Part shown: piece by piece, positions 35,201 to 42,383 of the stretch
How the letters are laid out: every line of letters starts with the position of its first letter
Position numbering within the stretch: the first letter of the stretch is position 1
DNA from: Streptomyces sp. ITFR-21
Lineage (GTDB): Bacteria; Actinomycetota; Actinomycetes; Streptomycetales; Streptomycetaceae
Assembly: GCF_031844685.1 (NCBI RefSeq)
Contig: NZ_CP134608.1
Location: 39,522 to 103,521, forward strand
DNA length: 64,000 nucleotides
Direction: 5' to 3'
The notes under the pieces: model-generated
What the model was told of the DNA's origin: nothing
The model's database searches: none
What the model saw: only the letters and a program-made list of their open reading frames with translations
Made by a program: the position numbers and the translations under genes

Positions 35201-35597
35201 CGCTGGCCTGCCCAGCAAGATCCTCGGCGTCATCGGCAACATCGGCAGCCAGATCGCAGCCAAGGTCCGGTCCGGCTTGCCCAGCGCCGTCCGTGGGCTC
35301 CTGCCCGGGTTCGCCAACGGCGGGATCATCACCTCCCCGATCGTGGCCGCCCTCGGCGAGGGCGGGAAGCCCGAGGTCGTGATCCCGCTGACGAAGCCTC
35401 GGCGCGCTGCGGAGTTGGCCGAGAAGTCCGGGCTGCTGGACCTCCTGGCCAGCCGTGGCGTTGGCACCAGCCCGGCCCTGGCCCCGGCAGCGAGCACGCA
35501 GACCTCCCACACCTGGAACATCACCAGCCACGCTCAGGACCCGCGGGTCTTGGCCGACCACCTGTACGGCCTGATGGCACGAGCGGCGGGGGTATGA
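32256..35597 (+). CDS. Tape measure protein
   Basis: 1113 residues, the longest helical protein of the tail operon. The N-terminal 140 residues carry repeated VDPDLSRFDRQL / LPDLSRFEAELL / VPDFTGFDVRI motifs. The body is a long Ala/Leu/Gly-rich hydrophobic region with many membrane-like segments (670-900) and repeated LPGRI units (GLPSRIGSALSGIGSRIGSA). The C-terminal LGEGGKPEVVIPLTKPRRA is typical of phage tape measures. It sets tail length and probably assists DNA passage. The GTG start follows a stable hairpin without a ribosome site. Confidence 0.9.
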   Translation: MAGEDDYGSARITITLDETGVVTDARDLAIQISRTLDRGTRTIGTTIRRNIQRGLDAAAVSVQVDPDLSRFDRQLVRGLRDLNGINIPVLPDLSRFEAELLAGLRGLEIRVPVVPDFTGFDVRIRAHRPPSIGVPVTADVSGFSRSLRLLTGTASTVGKLLLKGLKFAAIGASALSAASNLASFGASLAPAIGIVAALPAAVLGGVAAMGALKLALSGVSDAFGAALGDDEKKFEEALKGLSPAAQSVAKELRAVKPQLDALKSTVQDAFFKPLAGQITAVAKALAGPLKTGLSTISGQFGLAGERVANFVTSATGVRSISQVLTAAGAATKGLAVAIGLVVSGFVQVGGAVAAAFGTQVGTAIGNAGAKLGAFLQQAAAGGQAVAWVKGALTVFDQLGDVLGQVGGLAADLFKALNAGGGGQLAGLATIFGAVRTAVQPLLPLITELSRLANAVLAGAIKVLSAALTPVIAALSSSLLPLLPQITKGFTAFAAGIAPLAAQLGSGLGGALSSLLPPLVQLGAALLNGGLLPLFGALVGAVNALLPAVAGLVPILTGALLPAFSQLIGIVAPLVQTLGVTLAPVITQVGQLLAGVLVAGLKIVLPLIKPLIDFAFGLVNALLPLVPVLTLVADALGDALGQAAKDLVPLLGSVGDSINRTVVALAPLIDLAVKALLPVLPQLVGAFNDLVLALVPLLPAVADLVVALAPFEAVALTLDRYVIAIAAALARWLIIEPLIGIVIGLVDAVVGLADGLAFLVNGVAALPGLIVAALSLLGSAISTAFTAALSAAQTAVSVSVQAIIGFFVALPGRIVAGLVALPGLLLSAFTSAIAFAVIGILTALAALVFLFTRLPTDIANGLVSLGAIIASAFARGFSAALSATLTFIGQAASFFSTLPGRIGTALAALPGRIATVFRTATSSALSGASSLSSQVVSYLGGLPSRIGSALSGIGSRIGSAISSATGSATRAASGLISAVVKLFAGLPSKILGVIGNIGSQIAAKVRSGLPSAVRGLLPGFANGGIITSPIVAALGEGGKPEVVIPLTKPRRAAELAEKSGLLDLLASRGVGTSPALAPAASTQTSHTWNITSHAQDPRVLADHLYGLMARAAGV

Positions 35598-35601
35598 CGA
35601 C

Positions 35602-36843
35602 GTGATCCCGGAGTATGCCGACCTCGCTTGCGGCGAGATCATCAACAGCGCCAGGGCCGCGGCCTACGCGGAGGGCCGGTGTCTGCTGTCCGCGTGTGAC
35701 CCGTGCCCGGACCTGGCCACAGCGCTCAACGACATGCCGTACGTCGACCCGGTGACGGACCCGGCGCCCTGGTATGACCCGAACCTTCCGGAGAGCGGGA
35801 ACTTCCTCGGCGTCATGGGGATGAGCGCCGCCGGGTTCTCCGCGTCCACCATCAGCCGCACCCCCGTGCAGTTGGTGGGCGACGGGGCCGCGCTCGGCGT
35901 CGCCCGGCGGGCGCACCGGGAGATCCTCTACACGGTGCTGCTGCTCGCGCTCGACGACTGCGCGCTGTCCTACGCGCTGGAGTGGCTGTCTGCCGCGCTG
36001 CAAGGCGGCCCGTGCAGCGGGGCGTGTGGCGGCTCCGAGCTGGGGGTGTACGCCTGCTGTCCGACCGGTGACGGCACGGGCGAGCTCCGGCACCTGTACG
36101 CGGTCGGCCTGCTCGACGGCCCGCAGATCACGACCGCCACGTACTTCCCGGACGGCATCATCGCGGAGGTCACGTTCACGTTGGCGGCCGCGGTGCCGTG
36201 GATCTACCGGGAGCCGCTGGACACCGGTTCCGATTGGGTGCAGCTATCCGCCGGCACGCCGCTGACGTTCGACCCGGATGAGGTGTACGGGGAATGCCTG
36301 GAGGCAACGCCGTGCCTGGATGACCCGACGTGTCCGCCTCCACCGCTGCCCGTGCGCGCCCCGGTGCCGGTGGATGCCTGCTACCCGACCGGGTCGGCCG
36401 CCTTCTACCGGTCCGTCGTGGCGCTGTCGCCGGTGGACCAGCCGGAGTGGCTGGAGGCCGTTCCGGTGCTGGAGCTGGAGACCGGGGCCAGTGCCCTGCG
36501 ACGGGTGATCGTGAGGTTCTGGGCGAACCCCTTGGGCGGCGACTGCATGGACGTGGCGGACCCGTGCGCGGCGTGCACGGACATTCAGATCCCGTACCTG
36601 CCCGCCGGGTCGACGCTGACCGTGGACGGGCGTACGCAGACCGCGGAGGTGGATTGCCCGCAGGGGGCGCTCGGGACGGGGACGAGCACGCCGACGCTGT
36701 ACGGGCCGCTCGGTGGGTCCTTCGAGTGGCCGGTGTTCAGCTGCCCGACAGGGCTGTGCATCGAGATTCTGTCCACGCAGGCGAGCACCGCGGCGGACGC
36801 GCGCGCCCGGGTACTGCTCGTGCCCCGTTCGGATGTGGGCTGA
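35602..36843 (+). CDS. Distal tail (Dit-like) protein
   Basis: 413 residues from GTG five bases after the tape-measure stop. It opens IPEYADLACGEIINSARAAAY and contains STISRTPVQLVGDGAALG. A cysteine-rich middle (CSGACGGSELGVYACC) and a C-terminal beta domain with a LPAGSTLTVDGRTQTAEVDC pattern follow. The combination of a ring domain and a galectin-like C-terminal domain fits minor tail proteins directly after the tape measure. The name is from position and general architecture. Confidence 0.7.
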   Translation: MIPEYADLACGEIINSARAAAYAEGRCLLSACDPCPDLATALNDMPYVDPVTDPAPWYDPNLPESGNFLGVMGMSAAGFSASTISRTPVQLVGDGAALGVARRAHREILYTVLLLALDDCALSYALEWLSAALQGGPCSGACGGSELGVYACCPTGDGTGELRHLYAVGLLDGPQITTATYFPDGIIAEVTFTLAAAVPWIYREPLDTGSDWVQLSAGTPLTFDPDEVYGECLEATPCLDDPTCPPPPLPVRAPVPVDACYPTGSAAFYRSVVALSPVDQPEWLEAVPVLELETGASALRRVIVRFWANPLGGDCMDVADPCAACTDIQIPYLPAGSTLTVDGRTQTAEVDCPQGALGTGTSTPTLYGPLGGSFEWPVFSCPTGLCIEILSTQASTAADARARVLLVPRSDVG

Positions 36844-37997
36844 TGGCCGAGTTGCTGGGGTGCCCGCAGCAGTACCGGGCGATCATCCATTGGCGGGGCG
36901 GCGCCCGGCCGTTCACCTCGCCGGACGTGTCCGCGCTTACGGCGGTGAAGTGGAACCGCACGCTGAACGACACCGCCGAGGGCACCATCACGATTGCCAA
37001 GGGCACGGCCGGGGCGGATTGCTGCGGGCTGCTCGGACAGATCGAGCCGTACGCGCACGAGCTGACGCTGTACCGGGATACCGAGCTGGTGTGGCAAGGG
37101 CCGGTCATCCGTACGCGGGAGACGCGGGCCACCTTCGTGGTCGAGGCCCACGACGTCACGGAGTGGCTGGCCAGGACGGTCAACACCACGGTGCTGCGCT
37201 ACCTGAGCACCAACACGGCCGACCCGATGCACATGGGTCCGGTGCAGGAGATCGCCCACACGATCATCCGCCTCAACCTCCAGGCCGGCCTGTTCGCCTC
37301 CCAACCGGACTGGCCGGAGATGTTGCCGTACATCGTCCGCCTGGACGACCCGGTCAAAGCCTCCTTCGAGAAGGACGGCAGCGACAACGCGAGCGTGTGG
37401 ATCGTGCCCATCCTCCAGATCATCAACGACGAGCTCGTGCCCCGCGGCCTCGAATACACCACCGTCGGGCGCTCCCTGCTCCTCAGCCGGCCCATGACCA
37501 CCGCCGACCCGGCACAGGCCCGCCTCACGCTCAACGACATCGCCGGTGACGTGCAGATCGTCCGCGACGGCCCCACGGGCGCCAGCATCGTGTGGGTCAC
37601 CAACCAGGTGGGCGATGAGATCTCGGGCACGGAGTTCGGTGTCTCCGGTGTCATCTCGCCGGAATACGGGCGGCTGGACACGCTGATTAAGACGTCGGCG
37701 GAGGGGCTGACGGCCTACGACCTGTGGCAGATCGCGCGGGCCTCGTACAACGGGCGATACCCCGTGCCCACCAGCTTGACGATCCCCGAGGGGTCCACCC
37801 TCGCGCCGACCGCGCCGGTCAGCATGCGCCAACTCGTGCCCGGCCAGCGGATCGACGTCGCGGCCACCGGCATGTGCAACGACCTGAACCAGCCCTACCG
37901 CCTCGCCGACGTCGAGGTCGAGTGGGGGGCCAGCGGCGAGCAGGTCGGCGTCGGCCTTGTCCCCATCGGCGAACCGTACACAGGAGATCCCCCATGA
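36843..37997 (+). CDS. Tail-tip / baseplate hub (Tal-like) protein
   Basis: 384 residues, ATG sharing a base with the upstream stop. The N-terminal half is the hub fold seen in gp27/Tal proteins (AVKWNRTLNDTAEGTITIAK ... TFVVEAHDVTEWLARTV). The C-terminal part includes LTAYDLWQIARASYNGRYP and a final beta domain with RLADVEVEWGASGEQVG. It would form the tail tip together with the preceding protein. ATGA-type coupling with the next gene. Confidence 0.75.
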   Translation: MAELLGCPQQYRAIIHWRGGARPFTSPDVSALTAVKWNRTLNDTAEGTITIAKGTAGADCCGLLGQIEPYAHELTLYRDTELVWQGPVIRTRETRATFVVEAHDVTEWLARTVNTTVLRYLSTNTADPMHMGPVQEIAHTIIRLNLQAGLFASQPDWPEMLPYIVRLDDPVKASFEKDGSDNASVWIVPILQIINDELVPRGLEYTTVGRSLLLSRPMTTADPAQARLTLNDIAGDVQIVRDGPTGASIVWVTNQVGDEISGTEFGVSGVISPEYGRLDTLIKTSAEGLTAYDLWQIARASYNGRYPVPTSLTIPEGSTLAPTAPVSMRQLVPGQRIDVAATGMCNDLNQPYRLADVEVEWGASGEQVGVGLVPIGEPYTGDPP

Positions 37998-38233
37998 CCG
38001 TTCCCGGACAGCGCGCGGCGCAACGCCCGCTCCGTGCCATGACCGCCGTTCAGCGCGTGCTCGGCCGCGCCGCGAGGGCTGGCGACGGCGGCCTCGTCGG
38101 TCCTATCGGCGTCGCCTTCATCGGCGGCAAGCAGTACCAGGTCGACCTCAGCGCGCCGCCCGGCGCACAGCTGTCGCCGCTCGGCCCGGACGTCCAGGGC
38201 GACAGCACGACCACCACGGAAGGGCAGGGGTAG
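37994..38233 (+). CDS. Small tail protein
   Basis: 79 residues, ATG overlapping the hub stop. A basic helix (RPLRAMTAVQRVLGRAARAG) is followed by a short beta-hairpin region (GGKQYQVDLSAPPGAQ) and a polar tail. Unknown function; perhaps a link between the hub and the fibre encoded next. Confidence 0.7.
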   Translation: MTVPGQRAAQRPLRAMTAVQRVLGRAARAGDGGLVGPIGVAFIGGKQYQVDLSAPPGAQLSPLGPDVQGDSTTTTEGQG

Positions 38234-38235
38234 GC

Positions 38236-39216
38236 GTGGCAAGGTGCGGATGCCAGGGAGGGTGCTCTTGCGCCCTGGAGGGGTCCGGGGCTGTTGTGGT
38301 CTCGGGCAACGGGTCGTCGAGCTCCCCGTTCGTCGTGAGCGTCGATCTGGCGGCGCTGCTGCAGGCCGGGCCGGGGATCACGTACGACGCGTCCAGCGGC
38401 ACGATCAGCGCGAACCTGTCGCTGGACCCGGGCAACGCGACGACGTACGGGTCCGACGACGGGCTGTTCACCTTCAGCGGCGGCAGCGGCGGCCCCCTCG
38501 CGTTGTGTGACGAGTACTTCCAGACCGACGTCGACGGGAAGATCTGCCTCAAGCCCGGGTCGATGGGGCTGCGGGAGGTCGTCCGGTTCGTCACCCCGGG
38601 GACATTCCAGTTCGACCCGTCGGCGTATCCGTGGCTGGCCCGGGTGCTGGTGAAGGTCCAGGCCGGTGGTGGGGGCTCGGCGGGCGCCCGCGCGGCTGCC
38701 AACCAGTCAATCTGGCGGGCTGGCGGCGCGGGTGGCGGCTACGGCGAGGGACTTTTCCCCGTCGCGGCGCTCGGCGGCGCGGTGACCGTGACGGTGGGGG
38801 CAGGTGGCGCGGCAGGAGCCTCCGCGAACGGCGCCGGGGGCGCGGGTGGCAACAGCAGCTTCGGGACCCTTATCGCCGCCATCGGCGGCCCGGGGGGATC
38901 GGCGCCGATGGCGTCCGGCACCTCCATGACGAGTAACTCCGCAACTGATGGGCCTGCCGCAGGTACGGGCGGCTACCTCAATCTGGGCGGAGGCAGCTCC
39001 GAGGGCGCGATTCGGCTGAACGGCAGCGTCGGTCTCAGCGGTGGGGGCGGCGACTCCCATCTCGGCCACGGCGGCGGATCGCGGGCCGCCGCGGGGGTGG
39101 GCAACATCCCGCGCGGCTACGGCGGAGGTGCTGGCGGGTCGGTGTCCGTGAACGCTACGGCCCAGGCCGGCCGCGCGGGGGGCGGCGGAGCCGTGATCGT
39201 GGAGCTGTACGGATGA
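38236..39216 (+). CDS. Glycine-rich tail fibre with cysteine adaptor
   Basis: 326 residues, GTG after a GGGCAGGGG ribosome site. N-terminus ARCGCQGGCSCALEGSGAVV then GNGSSSSPFVVSV is a divergent version of the adaptor at 25854 and 26452. A fibre stem (ISANLSLDPGNATTYGSDDG) leads to a C-terminal domain of glycine-rich runs (GGGGSAGARAAANQ, GGGYGEGLFPVAAL, GAGGAGGNSSFGTL), a type known from receptor-binding phage fibres with polyglycine II helices. Placement at the end of the tail operon supports a host-recognition role. Confidence 0.82.
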   Translation: MARCGCQGGCSCALEGSGAVVVSGNGSSSSPFVVSVDLAALLQAGPGITYDASSGTISANLSLDPGNATTYGSDDGLFTFSGGSGGPLALCDEYFQTDVDGKICLKPGSMGLREVVRFVTPGTFQFDPSAYPWLARVLVKVQAGGGGSAGARAAANQSIWRAGGAGGGYGEGLFPVAALGGAVTVTVGAGGAAGASANGAGGAGGNSSFGTLIAAIGGPGGSAPMASGTSMTSNSATDGPAAGTGGYLNLGGGSSEGAIRLNGSVGLSGGGGDSHLGHGGGSRAAAGVGNIPRGYGGGAGGSVSVNATAQAGRAGGGGAVIVELYG

Positions 39217-39653
39217 CCGCGCTCCAAGGCCGCCGTGCCTCGCCCCCGACGTGTCCGGACACGCCTGCGGAGATGCTCCGGACCGTGTCCGCCCAGCTCA
39301 CAGGCCCCGTGCCGCAGTGTCCGGACACCCCCTTGACCTGTGTCCGGACGGTGTCCGGACACGTTGACCCCGACCCGTTGGAGGCCCTAGTGACCCATCC
39401 CACGCCCGCCATCACCCGCAGCGTTCTCTACGTCAGCCAGGGCAGCCCGGTCCGCGAGGACGGCACTCAGCAATACCCCTCCGTGGACCGCGCGGCCACC
39501 ATCACCGAGCTAGACCCGGACGACCAGTACCGGGTCGGCCTGGCAGTGACCAACCCCACCGGGCTGAACTTCCGGCCGCTGTCCGAGGGCGGCAGCCTGT
39601 ACGACGCCAGCGGCACGACCCCGGGGTCCTGGCACTGGCCGGAGCGTGTGTGA
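39213..39653 (+). CDS. Small tail-associated protein (start uncertain)
   Basis: 146 residues from the ATGA overlap. The first 58 residues consist largely of the translated palindrome cluster (CPDTPAEMLRTVSAQL, CPDTPLTCVRTVSGH). A GTG at 39390, with TTGGAGG four bases before it, would give an 87-residue protein starting VTHPTPAITRSVLYVSQG. That shorter form has a normal composition and is at least as likely. Function unknown. Confidence 0.6.
   Translation: MTALQGRRASPPTCPDTPAEMLRTVSAQLTGPVPQCPDTPLTCVRTVSGHVDPDPLEALVTHPTPAITRSVLYVSQGSPVREDGTQQYPSVDRAATITELDPDDQYRVGLAVTNPTGLNFRPLSEGGSLYDASGTTPGSWHWPERV
39251..39362. repeat. Palindrome cluster 2 (GTGTCCGGACAC)
   Basis: Four exact GTCCGGAC copies at 39253, 39319, 39342 and 39353, three of them extended to GTGTCCGGACAC, plus half-sites at about 39275-39290. 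All lie upstream of the strong internal start at 39390. Confidence 0.75.
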
Positions 39654-40573
39654 TGGCCGTACCGCTGACTGCCGATCAACTCCTGGCCGCGCTGCGGGCA
39701 GAGGGCGCCACCGTCGTGGAGGGCGCTGGCTGGCGCACCTGGAACCGCAACACGAAAGGCCCGTGGGGGCCGGCGCACGGCGTGCTGCTCCACCACAGCG
39801 TGACGCGGGGCACGGCCCGGACGATCGAGATGTGCCACGACGGGTACGAGGGGCTGCCCGGCCCGCTATGCCACGCGGTCATCGCGAAGGACGGCGTGGT
39901 CCACACCATCGGGTACGGCCGCACCAACCATGCCGGCCTAGGTGACCCGGACGTGCTGAACGCGGTGATCGCCGAGCGGCCCGCGCCCGTCGATGACCAG
40001 GCCACGGTCGATGGGAACCGGCAGCTCTACGGGTTCGAGTGCGAGAACCTGGGCGACGGTGCGGACCCGTGGCCGGACGCCCAGCTCCTGGCTGTCGAGC
40101 GCGTGTCGGCCGGGATCTGCCGGGCGCACGGCTGGGGTGCCCTGTCGGTGATCGGGCACCTGGAGTGGCAGCCGGGCAAGGTCGATCCCCGCGGCTTCTC
40201 TATGGCATGGATGCGCGACCGGGTCGCGGCCCGCCTCGGTCACAGCGCGCCCGCCCAGGTCCGCCCGCCGGCCCGACCGAAGGTGTCGCTGCGGCTGCTC
40301 GTCGCCGCCGCCCGGTCGGATCCGTCCCGCAAGGGCACCGCGGTCACGTACCCCGGTGTCATCACCGTGGAGGCCGCTCTCGTGGACGAGGGGCTGCTTT
40401 CCAAGGTGTACCAGGACGGCCACTACGGCACCACGACCGTCACGGCGATGAGCGAGTGGCAGGAGCGGTGCGGGTTCCACGGCCGGGCGCCCGGCCAGCC
40501 CGCAGACGGCATCCCTGGCCTGACCACGCTGACCCGCCTCGGTATCAAGCACGGCTTCGACGTCACCGCCTGA
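39653..40573 (+). CDS. Endolysin: N-acetylmuramoyl-L-alanine amidase with peptidoglycan-binding domain
   Basis: 306 residues, ATG coupled to the upstream stop. Residues 20-190 form an amidase_2/PGRP-type catalytic domain: GVLLHHSVTRG gives the first zinc histidine, YGFECENLGDG the acidic residue, and VIGHLEWQPGKVDPRG the second histidine region. After a Pro/Arg linker, residues 225-306 form a PG_binding_1-like domain (LVDEGLLSKVYQDGHYGTTT ... YGTTTVTAMSEWQERCGF). It cleaves the amide link between glycan and stem peptide at lysis. There is no signal peptide, so export needs the holin. Confidence 0.9.
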   Translation: MAVPLTADQLLAALRAEGATVVEGAGWRTWNRNTKGPWGPAHGVLLHHSVTRGTARTIEMCHDGYEGLPGPLCHAVIAKDGVVHTIGYGRTNHAGLGDPDVLNAVIAERPAPVDDQATVDGNRQLYGFECENLGDGADPWPDAQLLAVERVSAGICRAHGWGALSVIGHLEWQPGKVDPRGFSMAWMRDRVAARLGHSAPAQVRPPARPKVSLRLLVAAARSDPSRKGTAVTYPGVITVEAALVDEGLLSKVYQDGHYGTTTVTAMSEWQERCGFHGRAPGQPADGIPGLTTLTRLGIKHGFDVTA

Positions 40574-40598
40574 TCGCCCCGATCCCCTGGAGGGGACC

Positions 40599-40883
40599 AT
40601 GTCGCCATACGAATTCCTCGCCAGCCTCTGGCGCACCGTCGTGCCGATCATCGTGACCGTCCTGGCCGCGTGGCTCGCGCACGCCGGGATCCACATCAAC
40701 AGCGTCGCGGTGTCGATGTGGCTCGGCAGCGCCTTCGGCTCGGTCTACTACGCCGCCCTGCGGTGGGCTGAGACCCGCCTCAGCGCGCGCTGGGGCTGGC
40801 TGCTCGGGCTCGCTTCCCCTCCCCGGTACGTACGGGCGGAAGTGACCTCCGTGACGCCGGCCGCCGTCGAGGACGGCTCGTAG
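40599..40883 (+). CDS. Holin-like membrane protein
   Basis: 94 residues, ATG with GGAGGGG upstream. Two hydrophobic helices (VVPIIVTVLAAWLAHAGI and VAVSMWLGSAFGSVYYAAL) are followed by a charged C-terminal tail. Small size, two helices and location right behind the endolysin gene make a holin the best reading. Confidence 0.78.
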   Translation: MSPYEFLASLWRTVVPIIVTVLAAWLAHAGIHINSVAVSMWLGSAFGSVYYAALRWAETRLSARWGWLLGLASPPRYVRAEVTSVTPAAVEDGS

Positions 40884-41263
40884 TGGACGGCACCACCGGC
40901 GTGTCCTTCGTGGACCACGCGGCGATCTGGGCGACCGCGATTGCTGCGGTCCTCGCCCTGGGCGGGCTGCTGTGGCGGCTGGCGCGACCGCTACGCCGGG
41001 TGGTGCGGCGGATCGAAGAACTCGCGGACGACTGGCACGGGGTACCCGCGCGGCCGGGGGTGGAGGGGCGGCCCGGGGTGATGGAGCGGCTGAGCCGGAT
41101 CGAGCACGCGATGGGGGCCGTCGTGCACGAGGTGCGGCCCAACGCGGGCGGGAGCATGAGGGACGCGATGGACCGGGTGGACCGGCGCACCGCCTCGATC
41201 CTCGGCGAGCCCCCGCCGTCCCCGCGGCTGCACGACGATGCTGCCGAGGAGGAGGGGCCGTGA
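40883..41263 (+). CDS. Membrane protein of the lysis cassette (DUF2746-like)
   Basis: 126 residues, GTG sharing one base with the previous stop. One membrane helix (AAIWATAIAAVLALGGLLW) is followed by a soluble helical part (LRRVVRRIEELADDW ... MERLSRIEHAMG) and an acidic end. Comparable proteins follow holins in actinophages and may be second holins or lysis regulators. Confidence 0.72.
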   Translation: MDGTTGVSFVDHAAIWATAIAAVLALGGLLWRLARPLRRVVRRIEELADDWHGVPARPGVEGRPGVMERLSRIEHAMGAVVHEVRPNAGGSMRDAMDRVDRRTASILGEPPPSPRLHDDAAEEEGP

Positions 41264-41439
41264 CCCTGCGGTGGAGGCTCAAGTACCTCGCCCACCGGAC
41301 CGGCCTGGTGGCCTCCCCGACCCTGGCGTTCCGCGACGTGCCGTTCGGGTGGAGGCGCCGCTACCTGGCCGCAGAGGTCTTCGCGGCGCTCGCCGAGAAC
41401 CGGGCGCCGTGCGACTGCTGCCCACCACCGGGGGGTTGA
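41260..41439 (+). CDS. Small basic protein
   Basis: 59 residues, GTG overlapping the previous stop by GTGA. TLRWRLKYLAHRTGLVASP then FGWRRRYLAAEVFAALAENR and CDCCPPPGG. No family is recognised; possibly membrane-associated through amphipathic helices. Confidence 0.6.
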   Translation: MTLRWRLKYLAHRTGLVASPTLAFRDVPFGWRRRYLAAEVFAALAENRAPCDCCPPPGG

Positions 41440-41627
41440 GACCGGGCGTCCCGCTCCACGTCTCCGGGAGCGGGGCGCCCGCCGCCGACCGAGCGCCTAC
41501 GGCGGCCGGCACGCACGCGGAGATGGACGGCGCGCGGCGGGCGGCCCTGCGCGAGTGGCTGGACGAAGCCTTTCGGGTGCATCCGGACGACTTCCTCCGG
41601 GACGGGCTCGCCGGTACGGCAGACTGA
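41409..41627 (+). CDS. Small hypothetical protein
   Basis: 72 residues from a GTG inside the preceding gene. Only the last 35 residues (MDGARRAALREWLDEAFRVHP...) look clearly protein-like, so the true start may be the ATG at 41523. No ribosome site is convincing. It is the last reading frame before a strong terminator. Confidence 0.4.
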   Translation: MRLLPTTGGLRPGVPLHVSGSGAPAADRAPTAAGTHAEMDGARRAALREWLDEAFRVHPDDFLRDGLAGTAD

Positions 41628-41674
41628 GACCACTACCTCGCGGTAGGCCGAGCAGGCTCCTTGCGCGGCACCAC

Positions 41675-41717
41675 CGAAGCCCGACCACGCCATCCCCCCC
41701 GGCGCGGTCGGGCTTCG
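41675..41717. terminator. Strong terminator at the end of the late genes
   Basis: CGAAGCCCGACC (41675-41686) pairs perfectly with GGTCGGGCTTCG (41706-41717). It stands between the converging lysis operon and the reverse-strand cargo genes and probably works in both directions. Confidence 0.85.
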
Positions 41718-41733
41718 TCGTGTCCGGTCCTGG

Positions 41734-41835
41734 TCAGGAGAGGAACGCGTCGAGCTGGTCGGCGGCGTCCTGGCCTCCGTACCGCTCAACCTCCACCAGC
41801 GGCGCCCGCTCCTCCCCAGGTACGTACCGGGTCAC
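41734..41835 (-). CDS. Very short protein downstream of the GNAT gene
   Basis: 33 residues from a GTG overlapping the GNAT stop (GTGA): VTRYVPGEERAPLVEVERYG and GGQDAADQLDAFLS. Translationally coupled if real. Composition is protein-like, but the length is small and there is no family. Confidence 0.4.
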   Translation of the reverse strand: MTRYVPGEERAPLVEVERYGGQDAADQLDAFLS

Positions 41836-42383
41836 GAGGCGACGCCGGCCCGGGGACGGATCATCACGGTGAGCAGGGGAGAGGTCGGCGAAGGCTGGCT
41901 CTGGCCGAGGTCTTCGTACCCCCACGAGCGGTACAGCTCGTGGACCTTGCCGTCCCCGGCCGCGCGGTTGACCATCAGCGTGACGTACCGCTCGTCCCGC
42001 GCGCGGAGGAGCCCGTTATGGATGCGGAGAGCGGTGCCCGTGCCGCGCCAGGCCGGGCGCACGCCGATCTCCTTGAGGGCCGCGGTCGGCTGGCCGGTGT
42101 ACTCCTCGCCGGGTTCGGGCACGGTGCGCTGCCAGTACCGGTCTCCGTGCTCGATGCGGTTGGCGTAGGTGTACCCGACCGGTTCGTCTTCCACGTACCC
42201 GAGGACGGCCAGGAACCCGGGCTCCGCACCGTGCCGGTCCAGTCGCTCGCCGAACGAGATCACCGAGTAGTTCGGCAGGTGGAGCAGAGGAGCGCGTACA
42301 TCGGCGTAGACGTCGATCAGGTCGCTGCGCACCTCGTCGAGGGTGGTGAATTCTCGGAGTTCGATTGCCGGTGCTGTGGTCAT
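41832..42383 (-). CDS. GNAT-family acetyltransferase
   Basis: 183 residues. GNAT features: FLAVLGYVEDEPVGYTYANR (beta-4 strand), then LKEIGVRPAWRGTGTALRIH, which includes the acetyl-CoA loop R-x-x-G-x-G/A, and VTLMVNRAAGDGKVHELYRSWGY. It would transfer an acetyl group to an amine; the substrate is unknown. The ATG overlaps the stop of the Xre gene by four bases, so the two are an operon. Genes of this kind beside an Xre/TPR regulator are common in streptomycete chromosomes. Confidence 0.88.
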   Translation of the reverse strand: MTTAPAIELREFTTLDEVRSDLIDVYADVRAPLLHLPNYSVISFGERLDRHGAEPGFLAVLGYVEDEPVGYTYANRIEHGDRYWQRTVPEPGEEYTGQPTAALKEIGVRPAWRGTGTALRIHNGLLRARDERYVTLMVNRAAGDGKVHELYRSWGYEDLGQSQPSPTSPLLTVMIRPRAGVAS

